A DNA stretch of 64,000 nt from the NCBI RefSeq assembly GCF_003987015.1, contig NZ_PIPQ01000001.1, positions 124,001 through 188,000 on the forward strand. Direction: 5' to 3'. Position 1 is the first letter of the stretch, and each line of letters starts with the position of its first letter. Source of the stretch: Aliidiomarina taiwanensis. GTDB lineage: Bacteria; Pseudomonadota; Gammaproteobacteria; Enterobacterales; Alteromonadaceae. The position numbers and the translations under genes were made by a program. The notes under the pieces are model-generated. The model did no database searches and had not been told where the DNA came from. It saw only the letters and a program-made list of their open reading frames with translations. Of this stretch, positions 1 through 10,880 are shown piece after piece.

Positions 1-147
1 GACTTTGAAGCAGCTCTAATCAGCTACTTCAACAGCGAACATGCTGAGCTCATGGCGAAAATCAATGAAACTGGCGATTACAACGACACCATCGATGCAG
101 AAATGAAAGCAGGTGTTGAGAAGTTCAAATCAACGCAAAGTTGGTAA
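1..147 (+). CDS. atpA: ATP synthase F1 subunit alpha, C-terminal end (partial)
   Basis: The window opens inside a reading frame that ends [17 protein letters not shown] and stops with TAA at 145-147. This is the C-terminal tail of the alpha subunit of the F1 sector, the non-catalytic nucleotide-binding subunit that alternates with beta in the hexamer. Only 48 residues are visible, so identity rests on the tail and on the position directly upstream of atpG, the invariant order in gammaproteobacterial atp operons. The gap to atpG is 56 bp with no terminator, so the genes are co-transcribed. Confidence 0.93.
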   Translation, partial: DFEAALISYFNSEHAELMAKINETGDYNDTIDAEMKAGVEKFKSTQSW

Positions 148-203
148 TTGAACGGGCTGCACGGAAGTGCGGCCCTCAAACGTTGTAATACGGGAGATAT
201 TTT

Positions 204-1064
204 ATGGCCGTTGGTAAAGAGATAAAAACTCAGATCGGGAGTATTAATAATACTCAAAAGATCACCAGCGCAATGGAGATGGTTGCGGCGTCGAAAATGC
301 GCCGTGCACAAGAGCAAATGGCGGCGAGTCGCCCCTATGCAGACTCTATTCGTGAAGTGATCGGCCATATTGCCCAAGGTAACCTCGAGTACCGCCATGC
401 TTGGTTGGAAGAACGTGAGGTTAAAAGTGTTGGTTACATCGTCGTCTCCACCGACCGTGGCTTATGTGGCGGTTTGAACTCAAACGAATTCCGTATGGTT
501 CTTCGTGATGTTCAAGAGTGGGAAGATAAAGGCGTAGATGTACGTTTCGCTGCCGTGGGTAGTAAAGCATCGGGCTTTTTTAGACGGTTCAGCGGTGGTC
601 TTATTTCTCAAACATCAGGACTAGGCGACAGACCGAAGCTTGATGATTTGATTGGTACCGTTTCAGTCATGTTAAAAGCCTTCGAAGAAGGAAAAATTGA
701 CCGCGTGTACTTAGTGTATAACAAGTTTGTTAACACAATGACGCAAGAGCCAACGATGAACCAGCTATTGCCTTTGCCGAAGTCAGAAGAGGTTCAACGG
801 AAACATCCGTGGGATTATCTGTATGAGCCAGATGCAAAGTCTATTCTAGACGTATTGTTGCGTCGGTTTATTCAAAGTCAGGTTTATCAAGGTGTGGTTG
901 AAAACTTGGCCAGTGAACAAGCCGCCCGAATGGTCGCAATGAAAGCAGCGACAGATAACGCCGGCGAGCTTATTGACGAACTGCAGTTGATTTACAACAA
1001 AGCGCGTCAGGCAGCGATTACCCAAGAAATATCGGAAATCGTATCGGGTGCTGGTGCGGTTTAA
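204..1064 (+). CDS. atpG: ATP synthase F1 subunit gamma
   Basis: This 286-residue protein is the central rotor stalk of the F1Fo ATP synthase, coupling proton flow through the membrane ring to catalysis in the alpha/beta hexamer. The N-terminal helix ([20 protein letters not shown]) and the C-terminal helix ([20 protein letters not shown]) are the two conserved coiled-coil strands of the family, and the length matches the usual 286-290. A GGGAG ribosome-binding site lies just upstream of the ATG at 204. It sits between atpA and atpD in the standard order and must be part of the same transcript. Confidence 0.98.
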   Translation: MAVGKEIKTQIGSINNTQKITSAMEMVAASKMRRAQEQMAASRPYADSIREVIGHIAQGNLEYRHAWLEEREVKSVGYIVVSTDRGLCGGLNSNEFRMVLRDVQEWEDKGVDVRFAAVGSKASGFFRRFSGGLISQTSGLGDRPKLDDLIGTVSVMLKAFEEGKIDRVYLVYNKFVNTMTQEPTMNQLLPLPKSEEVQRKHPWDYLYEPDAKSILDVLLRRFIQSQVYQGVVENLASEQAARMVAMKAATDNAGELIDELQLIYNKARQAAITQEISEIVSGAGAV

Positions 1065-1109
1065 CGCACTAGGGCAAAGGTCAGAAAGATTTTGCAAATT
1101 AGAGGATAA

Positions 1110-2498
<1,389 letters not shown>

Positions 2499-2516
2499 TC
2501 GAACTGGAGGCTTGTG

Positions 2517-2945
2517 ATGGCGGTAAAAACATTACGCTTGGAAGTGGTAAGTGCAGAAGACCAGTTATTTTCTGGTGATGTACAGTCCGTTCAAGTAACA
2601 GGTAGCGAAGGTGAAATGGGTATTTTACCCGGTCACATTTCTTTGCTGACCGCCTTGAAACCTGGCATGGTACGTGTTGTAACGGAAGCAGGTAAAGAAG
2701 AGCTTTTCTATGTCGCTGGTGGCGTTATGGAAGTTCAACCTGAAGTTGTTACCGTATTAGCTGACACCGCTGTTCGCGGCGGTGACTTAGACGAGCAAGC
2801 AGCTGAAAAAGCAATGCAAGAAGCTCGTGACGCATTGACCCATTCGGTACCGGATATGTCATATGCAGAAGCAGCAGCCGAGCTAGCCCGCGCAGTCGCT
2901 CAATTACGTGTTATGAAAGAATTGAGAGGCCGTAAAGGCAAGTAA
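2517..2945 (+). CDS. atpC: ATP synthase F1 subunit epsilon
   Basis: A 142-residue epsilon subunit, the inhibitory and coupling subunit at the foot of the rotor. The N-terminal beta-sandwich contains the family sequence [24 protein letters not shown] (split here only by description), followed by a C-terminal helical hairpin rich in Ala and Arg. A GTG at 2514 directly precedes the ATG at 2517; I choose the ATG because it is better placed behind the CTGGAGG ribosome-binding site. It is the last gene of the operon and is followed about 30 bp later by a strong intrinsic terminator. Confidence 0.97.
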   Translation: MAVKTLRLEVVSAEDQLFSGDVQSVQVTGSEGEMGILPGHISLLTALKPGMVRVVTEAGKEELFYVAGGVMEVQPEVVTVLADTAVRGGDLDEQAAEKAMQEARDALTHSVPDMSYAEAAAELARAVAQLRVMKELRGRKGK

Positions 2946-2977
2946 CAGGTTCGTAAAGGCGAATACCTTAATGAATA

Positions 2978-3007
2978 AAGCCCAGCAAAAAATGCTGGGC
3001 TTTTTTG
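2978..3007 (+). terminator. intrinsic terminator of the atp operon
   Basis: GCCCAGCA (2980-2987) pairs perfectly with TGCTGGGC (2993-3000) across an A-rich loop and is followed by TTTTTTG. It lies just after the atpC stop codon and before glmU, so it ends the atp transcript. Confidence 0.93.
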
Positions 3008-3308
3008 TTTTGAAAACACAAAACTTAGAAGCGCATGCTAAAAGTAAACCGCCTGAAGCTGCAGCATCGGGTGTTATGCCTGTAATTTCATAGGCAGTAG
3101 CTGCACGCAGGTGTTAATAAAGCCGCTGTGAATAAGGCTGATACAAGAACCTTCTTCAAAACGTATCTCTTTTAGTTAAGGGAAAGTAAAGGTGTACTTA
3201 GGGTACAGTAGAAACAAGAAGTTAGCCCGTGGAAAGTGTTTCAAGGTGCAACTAACACTGTTAAAATAATTAACATGAACTCAACTTGCTTGTTTAGGAC
3301 CATGCACA
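3008..3308. other. intergenic region upstream of glmU
   Basis: About 300 bp lie between the atp terminator and glmU. I see no open frame with coding character, no RNA gene and no repeat. It must carry the glmU-glmS promoter and leader, since the atp terminator separates the operons, but I could not pick out a convincing -35/-10 pair. An AGGA ribosome-binding site lies about 10 bp before the glmU ATG. Confidence 0.4.
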
Positions 3309-4676
3309 ATGCAATCGAATTTGAATGTTGTAATTTTAGCTGCCGGAAAAGGCACAAGGATGCGCTCGAATCTACCTAAGGTACTTCACCCGGTGGCTCA
3401 TAAACCTATGGTTGCGCATGTGATAGAAACAGCTCAGCGCCTAGGCGCTAGCCAAACACAGCTTATTTATGGACACGGTGGCGCCCTGCTACAAGACCGC
3501 TTGTCTGCTTATGATGTGCAATGGGTAGAACAAGCCGAGCAATTAGGCACAGGCCATGCGGTGCAACAAGCTATTCCGCATATTGAAGACAAGGACCAAG
3601 TCCTTATTTTATATGGCGATGTGCCTTTGACCCGCCAAGAAACCCTAGAAGCCTTATTGCAAGCCAAGCAAGACAGTGACTTAGCCTTATTAACTGTGGT
3701 GTTACCTGACCCAGCGGGCTATGGGCGAATTGTACGTAATAGCGAAGGTCAGGTCACAGGTATAGTTGAGCATAAAGACGCCACCCCTGAGCAGCATGCT
3801 ATTCAAGAAGTAAACACAGGTATTATGGCGGCCACGGGCAGTGCCTTAAAACGCTGGCTCAAGGCGTTAGACAATCATAACGCCCAGGGCGAGTACTACC
3901 TAACCGATGTAGTGGCTATGGCGAAGGCAGAAGGTGTAGACATTAAAACAGCGCACCCAAGCACCATTGCCGAAGTGGAAGGAGCGAATAACCGCGTACA
4001 ATTGGCAGCTCTTGAACGTGCTTTCCAAGAGCGTCAAGCGGAAGAGCTTATGCTGGCGGGTGCAACGCTTATGGACCCTGCGCGTATTGATATACGTGGC
4101 AACCTAACCATTGGTAACGACGTAGTGATAGACGTTAATGCCGTATTTGAAGGCGAAGTCACCCTGGGTGAAGGGGTTGTGATTGAGCCTAACTGCATTA
4201 TTCGTAACAGTACCATTGCTGCAGGTGCTCGCATTAAAGCCAACAGTGTGCTTGAACATGCCACCGTAGGAGAGCAGGCGCAGGTTGGCCCATTTGCTCG
4301 CCTACGCCCGGGTGCAGAGTTAAAACGTGAAGCCGCTGTGGGTAATTTTGTTGAGGTGAAAGCCTCGGTGCTAGGTGAAGGGGCAAAAGCCGGTCACCTT
4401 AGCTATATTGGCGACGCTGAAGTAGGTGCTGGTGCCAATATTGGTGCAGGTACTATTACTTGCAACTACGACGGAGCAAATAAGCACAAAACCATGATTG
4501 GCGAAGGTGCGTTTATTGGGTCTAACTCGTCGCTGGTAGCCCCTGTGCAAATAGGCAAAGGTGCTACCACAGGTGCAGGCTCGACCATTACCAGCCAGGT
4601 AGCAGACCATGCATTAGCCGTGGGCCGCGGTAAACAACGAAACATTGAAGGCTGGAAGCGTCCAGTAAAAAAATAA
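3309..4676 (+). CDS. glmU: bifunctional UDP-GlcNAc pyrophosphorylase / GlcN-1-P acetyltransferase
   Basis: GlmU performs the last two steps to UDP-N-acetylglucosamine, acetylating glucosamine-1-phosphate and then adding UMP from UTP. The 455 residues show the N-terminal nucleotidyltransferase motif LAAGKGTRM (residues 10-18) and the YGDVPLT segment. From about residue 250 a left-handed beta-helix of hexapeptide repeats carries the acetyltransferase, including [15 protein letters not shown] and [11 protein letters not shown]. Length matches the family. It is 15 bp from glmS, so the two enzymes of amino-sugar synthesis form an operon feeding peptidoglycan and LPS, and probably the sugar cluster at the end of this window. 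Confidence 0.98.
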   Translation: MQSNLNVVILAAGKGTRMRSNLPKVLHPVAHKPMVAHVIETAQRLGASQTQLIYGHGGALLQDRLSAYDVQWVEQAEQLGTGHAVQQAIPHIEDKDQVLILYGDVPLTRQETLEALLQAKQDSDLALLTVVLPDPAGYGRIVRNSEGQVTGIVEHKDATPEQHAIQEVNTGIMAATGSALKRWLKALDNHNAQGEYYLTDVVAMAKAEGVDIKTAHPSTIAEVEGANNRVQLAALERAFQERQAEELMLAGATLMDPARIDIRGNLTIGNDVVIDVNAVFEGEVTLGEGVVIEPNCIIRNSTIAAGARIKANSVLEHATVGEQAQVGPFARLRPGAELKREAAVGNFVEVKASVLGEGAKAGHLSYIGDAEVGAGANIGAGTITCNYDGANKHKTMIGEGAFIGSNSSLVAPVQIGKGATTGAGSTITSQVADHALAVGRGKQRNIEGWKRPVKK

Positions 4677-4691
4677 AATAGAGGAACAAGT

Positions 4692-6521
4692 ATGTGCGGA
4701 ATTGTAGGAGCAACAGCTGAACGTCGTGTGGCGGACATCTTATTAGAAGGCCTGCGTCGTTTGGAATACCGTGGGTATGACTCTGCGGGTATTGCTGTCA
4801 TCAATGACCAAGGCCTACAAGAGCTACGTCGGGTGGGTAAAGTAAAAGCCTTAGCCGATGCACAAGAAGCAACGAATGTGAATGGCCATACAGGAATCGC
4901 CCATACCCGCTGGGCAACCCATGGCAAAGTAACGGAAGCGAATGCGCACCCGCACCTTTCGTCTGACACTGTGGCGGTAGTACACAACGGGATTATTGAA
5001 AACCATGAGAGCTTGCGCAAACAGTTGCAGGATCTTGGTTATACCTTCCAGTCGGAAACCGACACGGAAGTGATTTGTCACTTAGTGCACCACGAACTAA
5101 AAACGGCACCCAACCTGTTAGCTGCCGTGCAAGCCAGTGTGCAACAGCTTGAAGGTGCGTACGGTACTGTGATCATGGACAAGCGTGAGCCCGAACGCTT
5201 AGTTGTGGCTCGTTCAGGTAGCCCCTTGGTCATAGGCCTTGGGATTGGTGAAAACTTTGTGGCTTCCGATCAACTCGCCCTGCTTCCAGTGACCCGTGAG
5301 TTCATGTACTTAGAAGAAGGCGATGTGGCGTCGGTCACCCGTGAGCAAGTGGACGTTTACGACGTAAATGGCCATTCAGTACAGCGTGAAGTACATACCT
5401 CCGACTTACAATACGACGCAGGTGGGAAAGGTGAATACCGTCACTTTATGCTCAAGGAAATTTTTGAGCAGCCCATTGCTATGCGCAATACCTTGGAAGG
5501 CCGCATCGACGGCGAGCGCATTGCCATAGACGCCTTTGGCAATAATGCTGAAGAGGTGCTTAAAGACATAAAGCACGTACAAATTATTGCCTGTGGCACC
5601 AGTTACCATGCAGGTATGGTGGCACGCTATTGGTTAGAGCAATATGCAGGGGTGTCTTGTAACGTGGAAATTGCCTCCGAGTTCAGATACCGCTCCTCTT
5701 ATGTATTCCCGAACAGCTTAATAGTGACCATTTCCCAGTCGGGGGAAACGGCAGACACCTTAGCGGCGCTGCGGTTAGCCAAAACCTTAGGCTATAAGGC
5801 CAGCTTAACCATTTGTAACGTAGCGAGTTCGTCAATGGTACGCGAGTCCGACTTAGCCTTCTTGACCAACGCGGGGGCCGAAATAGGTGTAGCCTCCACC
5901 AAAGCCTTTACCACCCAACTAGCAGGGCTACTTATGCTGGTGGCTGCTTTAGGCCGTAGTAATGGCGTAGACGCACGCGTTGAAGCCCGTATCGCACATG
6001 CGTTGGCGTCGCTACCGAATAAGTTAGAAGAAGCCTTAACCATTACCGAAGAAATAGAAGCCCTCGCAGAAGAGTTTGCCGACAAAGAAAACAGCCTGTT
6101 TTTAGGCCGTGGCGACCAATACCCCATTGCAATGGAAGGGGCACTGAAGCTCAAGGAAGTGAGCTATATTCATGCGGAAGCCTATGCAGCAGGCGAGCTA
6201 AAACATGGTCCGCTGGCCCTTATTGACGCAGACATGCCGGTGATTGTCGTTGCACCGAACAACGAACTGCTGGAAAAGCTAAAGTCGAACGTAGAAGAAG
6301 TACGCGCCCGTGGCGGTATTATGTACGTGTTTGCCGACCGCGACGTGGAATTTGAAAGCGACGAAAGCATGCGTGTGATAAATATCGCCCATGTGGACGA
6401 GTTAATTGCGCCTATTCTGTATACCCTACCCTTACAGTTGCTCAGCTACTATGTGGCAATTATTAAAGGTACGGATGTAGACCAACCCCGTAACTTAGCC
6501 AAGTCGGTTACGGTGGAGTAA
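4692..6521 (+). CDS. glmS: glutamine-fructose-6-phosphate aminotransferase (isomerizing)
   Basis: GlmS converts fructose-6-phosphate and glutamine to glucosamine-6-phosphate, the entry step of amino-sugar synthesis. The 609-residue protein begins MCGIVGA, where Cys2 becomes the N-terminal nucleophile of the class II glutaminase domain. Two SIS sugar-isomerase domains follow, with [22 protein letters not shown] and the C-terminal [11 protein letters not shown] that closes the active site. The start follows GAGGAACAAGT. It is the second gene of glmU-glmS. No clear terminator is visible after it: 66 bp downstream lies an IS-derived palindrome, which may have replaced native downstream sequence. 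Confidence 0.98.
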   Translation: MCGIVGATAERRVADILLEGLRRLEYRGYDSAGIAVINDQGLQELRRVGKVKALADAQEATNVNGHTGIAHTRWATHGKVTEANAHPHLSSDTVAVVHNGIIENHESLRKQLQDLGYTFQSETDTEVICHLVHHELKTAPNLLAAVQASVQQLEGAYGTVIMDKREPERLVVARSGSPLVIGLGIGENFVASDQLALLPVTREFMYLEEGDVASVTREQVDVYDVNGHSVQREVHTSDLQYDAGGKGEYRHFMLKEIFEQPIAMRNTLEGRIDGERIAIDAFGNNAEEVLKDIKHVQIIACGTSYHAGMVARYWLEQYAGVSCNVEIASEFRYRSSYVFPNSLIVTISQSGETADTLAALRLAKTLGYKASLTICNVASSSMVRESDLAFLTNAGAEIGVASTKAFTTQLAGLLMLVAALGRSNGVDARVEARIAHALASLPNKLEEALTITEEIEALAEEFADKENSLFLGRGDQYPIAMEGALKLKEVSYIHAEAYAAGELKHGPLALIDADMPVIVVAPNNELLEKLKSNVEEVRARGGIMYVFADRDVEFESDESMRVINIAHVDELIAPILYTLPLQLLSYYVAIIKGTDVDQPRNLAKSVTVE

Positions 6522-6586
6522 TGCTGAAAAGGGTAAAAGACACACGTGTGGCGTAGTAATAAAGTTTCATACTAAGTAATAAAGAA

Positions 6587-6632
6587 TTGATCCGTACCAC
6601 TAAAAGTGGACACTTTTAGTGGTACGGATCAA
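6587..6632. mobile_element. 46-bp IS-end palindrome (excision/deletion scar)
   Basis: Two perfect 22-bp inverted arms, starting TTGATCCGTACCACT and ending AGTGGTACGGATCAA, meet across a central GA. The left arm plus the following bases match the first 29 bases of the IS3-type element end at 23380-23408. The simplest reading is that both terminal repeats of the same IS have been brought together by loss of everything between them, possibly at the 6-bp CACTTT shared by both ends. I see no flanking target-site duplication. Confidence 0.75.
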
Positions 6633-6887
6633 GTACATAATAGGGAACAATAAGAGCCAGTGTAACGCAAACAATAAACTGGAAATCGCTACGCCCCACA
6701 TCATTCGCCCAGGTAAAACCGCCCTATGTTGGTACGCCAATGTGGCTATTAGCGCAAAGAGGCATGTGAAAGACGCACCAACAACAGGTCGAAAAGATTC
6801 CAACGGGAACCCCATCGACCAAACCACTAAAAGCCAAAGCTCAATGACAAAAAAGCAGTTGCTATGCTCTGATGAAATAAAAAATTT
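6600..6887 (-). pseudogene. remnant of a small membrane protein cut by the IS scar
   Basis: On the minus strand an open frame reads through two hydrophobic stretches (FTCLFALIATLAY and GVAISSLLFALHWLLLFPIM) and then into the IS palindrome, whose sequence supplies the last residues and the stop (IRTTKSVHF). The frame is bounded upstream by a TGA and I see no good start codon with a ribosome-binding site. The hydrophobic pattern looks like a real membrane protein that lost its end when the IS inserted. I do not recognise the family, and it could be a chance frame. Confidence 0.35.
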
Positions 6888-7002
6888 TCATACGAGAGTA
6901 TTGCTTGTAATCCTCATTTGATCAAACAAGAAGGCTAAATATTAAACACAGAAACTAGAATAGTAGTTGTTTCAAGGAGGTAGTCACGAGGCTTGCGGCG
7001 GG

Positions 7003-7605
7003 TTATTTATGCTTAAGGTAAGGCATACCCCCATTACACAACACGGCACAAAAAACACCGCTTACAGCCCCTAATAAGTGCGCAGCTGTTGCCAATTCAG
7101 AAGTATCTCCGCCTAACAAGCTCACTGGCGTAATCCAATAGTCCCAGCTCACTTTAACTATCACCCCTACCAGTAACCAGCGTCCGAATTTTATTTTTTG
7201 CCAAACATCAGAGACCGCCCCAAAGGCAAAGACACCATACAACACCCCGGAAAAACCTAGATAGTCCTCTATTTCAGGGGCGAATACCCACATTCCTATA
7301 CCACACCCCAACGCCAACACAGGCAACAGCCAGAGCATTCGCCTGCACGAAAGATGCTCAGCAAACAGTAACCACGCCAACCAGACGCCTGCGGTATTCA
7401 ACAATAAATGGGGCCAGTCGAGGTGCATAAACTGCCCAGTAAACACCCGCCAAATCTGACGTTCCAGTAAATGACGTTGATACAATAACGATTCTGCCCC
7501 TGCAGGAGCGAAAAGAACAACAAGAAACAACACCCATAAAAATACACTCAGCACTACAAACGGTAGTACTTGGTGTCTGGCAAGTGGTAGTTGTGTGCTT
7601 AGCAA
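7003..7605 (-). CDS. rrtA: rhombosortase (rhomboid-family intramembrane serine protease)
   Basis: A 200-residue, mostly membrane-embedded protein with about six hydrophobic segments. The rhomboid core is visible: His61 and His66 with Asn70 in HLDWPHLLLN, the nucleophile Ser119 in GFSGVLYG and the partner His176 in AAHLLGA. This compact form fits rhombosortases, which are known to cleave the C-terminal GlyGly-CTERM-type sorting signals of exported proteins in marine gammaproteobacteria. The start is TTG at 7605, behind AGGGA. It lies 9 bp after the response regulator, as the third gene of a kinase-regulator-protease operon. The divergent gene at 10881 encodes a protein with a suitable C-terminal tail and is the obvious candidate substrate. 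Confidence 0.8.
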   Translation of the reverse strand: MLSTQLPLARHQVLPFVVLSVFLWVLFLVVLFAPAGAESLLYQRHLLERQIWRVFTGQFMHLDWPHLLLNTAGVWLAWLLFAEHLSCRRMLWLLPVLALGCGIGMWVFAPEIEDYLGFSGVLYGVFAFGAVSDVWQKIKFGRWLLVGVIVKVSWDYWITPVSLLGGDTSELATAAHLLGAVSGVFCAVLCNGGMPYLKHK

Positions 7606-7614
7606 AAATATTCC

Positions 7615-8262
7615 CTAATCCCGCTCCGATCCCAGCCCTAACCGGACGGCATGCCAAGCGGCTTCAGCACGAGAACAGATACCTAGTTTACGATAAATAT
7701 CCTTGATGTAACTGCCAATGGTATGTCCTGAAAGTTTCAATATCTCTGCCGCTTCGCGATTACTCAAACCACGTCCGATCAAGAACAATACCTCACGTTC
7801 TCGCTCCGTCAATGTAGTGTCGGTAGTGCTGTCGGTTGGCCCGGTCAACCGGAAATGTCCCATAATTCGACGTGCAACAGAAGGAGACAGAGGAGGAATT
7901 CCTTCTGCCATCATAGTGAGTTGCCTGACCAGCACGTCTTCAGGGTGCTCTTTAAGCAAATAACCATTAGCGCCAGCCACCAACGCACCCACAATAGAAG
8001 CATCGTCACCCATCACTGTGGTGACAATACACAAAGTTTCTGGGTGTTGCTGATGCAAGGTTTCTAACACTTGCAAACCAGAACCATCTGGCAGACCAAG
8101 ATCAATAAAAGCCAGATCATATTGCTCGTCTGTCGCCAAGCGAATACCCATGCTGACATTAGCAGCTTCGTCTATCTCGCACTCGCCAAATGCCGCACAT
8201 GCAACACCTGCCAGCCAACGGCGGGTATCTCCGATATCTTCAACAATCAAAATCCTTTGCAT
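7615..8262 (-). CDS. NarL/FixJ-family response regulator
   Basis: A 215-residue DNA-binding response regulator. The receiver domain has acidic residues at ILIVEDIGD and the phosphoacceptor Asp54 in FIDLGLPDGSG. A LuxR-type helix-turn-helix occupies roughly residues 148-212 (LTEREREVLFLIGRGLSNREAAEILKLS in two blocks, then IYRKLG). An AGGAAA ribosome-binding site precedes the ATG. It is downstream of the cognate kinase and 9 bp before the rhombosortase, so the three are one operon. Its targets are not shown by the sequence, but paired direct repeats upstream of the divergent secreted-protein gene are candidates. Confidence 0.9.
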   Translation of the reverse strand: MQRILIVEDIGDTRRWLAGVACAAFGECEIDEAANVSMGIRLATDEQYDLAFIDLGLPDGSGLQVLETLHQQHPETLCIVTTVMGDDASIVGALVAGANGYLLKEHPEDVLVRQLTMMAEGIPPLSPSVARRIMGHFRLTGPTDSTTDTTLTEREREVLFLIGRGLSNREAAEILKLSGHTIGSYIKDIYRKLGICSRAEAAWHAVRLGLGSERD

Positions 8263-8332
8263 GGTTTCCTATTTCCTACCAAAGCGTTCCCTTTGTCAGA
8301 ATAGCGAAAATACATAAAAAAGCGATCAGAAT

Positions 8333-10519
8333 CTAAGTCACCGGAAATTGCACAGTAATTACAGAGCCTTGGTTGTTCGCCTGTTCACCTAAAGTAAAAG
8401 TTCCACCCAAACCAATCATGCGGGTACGCATATGATCCAATCCATGCCCCACTGTTACGTTCTCTGCGCTAAAACCGCAACCATCATCTGCTACTCTGAT
8501 CGTGAGCATAGGTCTAGTAAAGTCAACATGAATGCTTACCTGCTCTGCGCCTGCGTATTTCAACGTATTCTGAACGGCTTCACGAATCACTGAACGTAAC
8601 GTATGCACGGCGATCATGGGTAAAACAACCGGTTCATCTCTTTTTACCTGCCAATCTAAAGCAATATTGGCGGCACACAAAAACTCTGCAATTTGCGCTC
8701 TTAAATCAGCCAATACTTCATCCAATGGTGCACCTTGCATTCCTGCGTTATTAATAATATCGCGTAAATCCGTCAACGTCTCTCTGATGAAAGTATTTTT
8801 CCGATTCGCATTCTGGCTATGTAAAGCGCCCAGCAGTTGCACACCTATATTGTCATGAATATCACGCGCAATGCGTTGGCGCTCCTCTGCTACACCTTTT
8901 TCATATGCAACCCGACTTTCCTGCGCATTCGTCAGCATTGCAAGCAACTCATTGGCCAATGCAACATCCCGCAGAGAAAACAGTTTTCGCCCGGAATCAG
9001 CGTACTCCAAACGGCAGCTAGTTAAGTCCCCAATAGCAGGTATGCTGAGTGCAAGACCGTCTTCCATTAACTTTGCTTTAGTGTGTGTATTTTGCGTAAT
9101 TTCCATGCTTAATGGCCGAAATGCATGTTCCAACAGACTACGCCAGCGAGCATGTTGGTCACGACCAGGGGGAGTTAATGCCACATCCATAACTTGCCTA
9201 AACAGGTTTTCATAATCTAACGTTTCACCTCGGCTCAACAATAAACGCTCCAATCGGTCACGCAAAGGTAGCCAGACCAATGACACAATCAACAATGATA
9301 AAGCGAACGCAGGAGCACGATTATCCACTATAGTGGCAATCAGAATGGCGTCTAGTCCCAGCAACAGCAACACACCAATCACGTAAAACAGGATACGAAA
9401 TGCCCATTCACCCAGTTGAAATAACCGAAACCGTGCCACACCAAATGCGGCGCCAATATAGACCAACAAGAAAAATAGAAATGCTTCGCCCTGTGAAACA
9501 AAGCTGCCAATACCCAATAAGTTAGGCGTAATCACAGTAGCAACAAATGCCCCGGCTCCAATCACTGCGCTCAAACCAAACCAACTCAATATTGCACGGT
9601 CACGCGGATTCCCTTTTGCTACCTTAAGCTGCACCAACACCAATGTAATAATGCTCAACATCGCCAACACCACTGCCAAATGAAAGCCAAATGCAGGTCC
9701 TTCAACAAGTTGCCAAATATCCACCACTTGAGAAGCAGCCAATAGCGTCACCGGTACAAGCAACCAACGGGATTTCACTAATTTGCGCGGGTACTGCAAA
9801 AACAATCCAATCATGCCCATACCAAAAATAATTGCTCCTGCGTGATTAAATATTGAAAGCCATTGAAACAAGTCACCTGGTAAAGCCAGCTCACGAGTAG
9901 AGTAGATAGCCGCAGGAAAGGCCGAAATCAACAACCCTGCCCCTGCCAGTGCAAACATACGAGTTGCCCACTCTGCACGCCGTAGCACCCAGATCCATGT
10001 CCCCATCCAGAACCCCGCTAAGCCAACACCAATCTGTAACCAGAATGCCAACGGCAACGAAGATACGGGTCGTTCTTGCTGTGGTTTTATCTGGTGAATA
10101 CTCGTATCGCCCTCCTGAGACTGCACATGCAACATCACTTCTGGTTGTCGCAAAACCGCATTTAACTTCGACTGTCGAGCAAAAAAGTCTCTCATTGCAG
10201 CGTAGCTAGCCAACGCGTCAGGTTCTTCAATTAAGTCGTTTGGCATAAGCTGAATAATGCGGCCATCGGCACCACTGATCGCTGTAATTGAAGCTAATCC
10301 TTCAGGAATATCAGAATGTCGGCTTAATGGACTATTACGATCAATACTATTAAGCCATAACCCCTCAAATGCCTGCGGAGTCGCCAGTCGAGGATTATCG
10401 GTCAGTTTGGCGCCAAGCCATCTCTGGTCCATCGCCACAGCTAACATCAAGAATGCCAATATCAAACTCAGAGCCATAGCAATCGACAGTAAAACATTGG
10501 GTGTAAATCGAATAGACAA
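8333..10519 (-). CDS. membrane sensor histidine kinase (HisKA_3 type)
   Basis: A 728-residue sensor kinase. One N-terminal membrane helix (about 12-30) is followed by an extracytoplasmic domain of about 130 residues. A block of roughly eight hydrophobic helices runs from about 160 to 420, then the cytoplasmic kinase. The dimerisation and phosphorylation box reads ERQRIARDIHDNIG near residue 525, and the ATPase domain shows REAVQNTLKYA and ADDGCGF with GHGLDHM. This class pairs with NarL-type regulators, and one lies 70 bp downstream. The start is TTG behind AGAGAGG; the first ATG would be at about residue 15 and would clip the first helix. The sensory domain is not one I can name. Confidence 0.88.
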   Translation of the reverse strand: MSIRFTPNVLLSIAMALSLILAFLMLAVAMDQRWLGAKLTDNPRLATPQAFEGLWLNSIDRNSPLSRHSDIPEGLASITAISGADGRIIQLMPNDLIEEPDALASYAAMRDFFARQSKLNAVLRQPEVMLHVQSQEGDTSIHQIKPQQERPVSSLPLAFWLQIGVGLAGFWMGTWIWVLRRAEWATRMFALAGAGLLISAFPAAIYSTRELALPGDLFQWLSIFNHAGAIIFGMGMIGLFLQYPRKLVKSRWLLVPVTLLAASQVVDIWQLVEGPAFGFHLAVVLAMLSIITLVLVQLKVAKGNPRDRAILSWFGLSAVIGAGAFVATVITPNLLGIGSFVSQGEAFLFFLLVYIGAAFGVARFRLFQLGEWAFRILFYVIGVLLLLGLDAILIATIVDNRAPAFALSLLIVSLVWLPLRDRLERLLLSRGETLDYENLFRQVMDVALTPPGRDQHARWRSLLEHAFRPLSMEITQNTHTKAKLMEDGLALSIPAIGDLTSCRLEYADSGRKLFSLRDVALANELLAMLTNAQESRVAYEKGVAEERQRIARDIHDNIGVQLLGALHSQNANRKNTFIRETLTDLRDIINNAGMQGAPLDEVLADLRAQIAEFLCAANIALDWQVKRDEPVVLPMIAVHTLRSVIREAVQNTLKYAGAEQVSIHVDFTRPMLTIRVADDGCGFSAENVTVGHGLDHMRTRMIGLGGTFTLGEQANNQGSVITVQFPVT

Positions 10520-10628
10520 AGTAGCCTCTCTTTATATTTTCACCTGTGATTCCCTAAATGCAGATCGCACTCGTTTAGCACATTGAAGTATATGTGCTTC
10601 AGCATAACTACCCATGAATTCTTCACCT

Positions 10629-10648
10629 ACCCCCCTGTTCAGGGGGGT
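10629..10648. promoter_or_regulatory. perfect G/C-rich palindrome, possible operator
   Basis: ACCCCCCTG and CAGGGGGGT face each other across TT in the divergent region between the kinase (start 10519, minus) and the secreted protein (start 10881, plus). Perfect symmetry and position suggest a protein-binding site, but it could also be a hairpin in the kinase leader. No promoter elements were identified with confidence. Confidence 0.4.
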
Positions 10649-10751
10649 GACAGATGAACACTTACCACGAACACTCAAGATATTAATATAGCGCGGGAAA
10701 TCTATTGTCACGCTCAATGTCGCAGAAATCTTACCCGTAAAGCACAAGAGC

Positions 10752-10803
10752 GTATCCGACTATTTTATAACCGAGCAAACAGCTCTGCCGTATCTGACTA
10801 TTT
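10752..10803 (+). promoter_or_regulatory. paired direct repeats upstream of the secreted-protein gene
   Basis: GTATCCGACTATTT (10752-10765) and GTATCTGACTATTT (10790-10803) differ at one base and start 38 bp apart. They lie about 80-130 bp before the start at 10881. Repeats of this kind commonly bind dimeric response regulators, and the NarL-type regulator encoded divergently next door is the natural candidate. This is an inference from position. Confidence 0.4.
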
Positions 10804-10880
10804 GTTCTACAGCCTTATACAACGAGGACAGACACCAATGAGTTGCTTAATTACGTCTTATTCCTCTTGGAGACATTATT

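Noticed and set aside
6619-6921. A plus-strand 100-codon frame next to the IS palindrome
   Set aside because: Its sequence is low-complexity polar and antisense to the hydrophobic minus-strand frame, which looks more like the original gene.
10532-10747. A minus-strand 71-codon frame in the kinase/secreted-protein gap
   Set aside because: No hydrophobic or family pattern, and it covers the palindrome and leader; a regulatory role for the gap is more likely.
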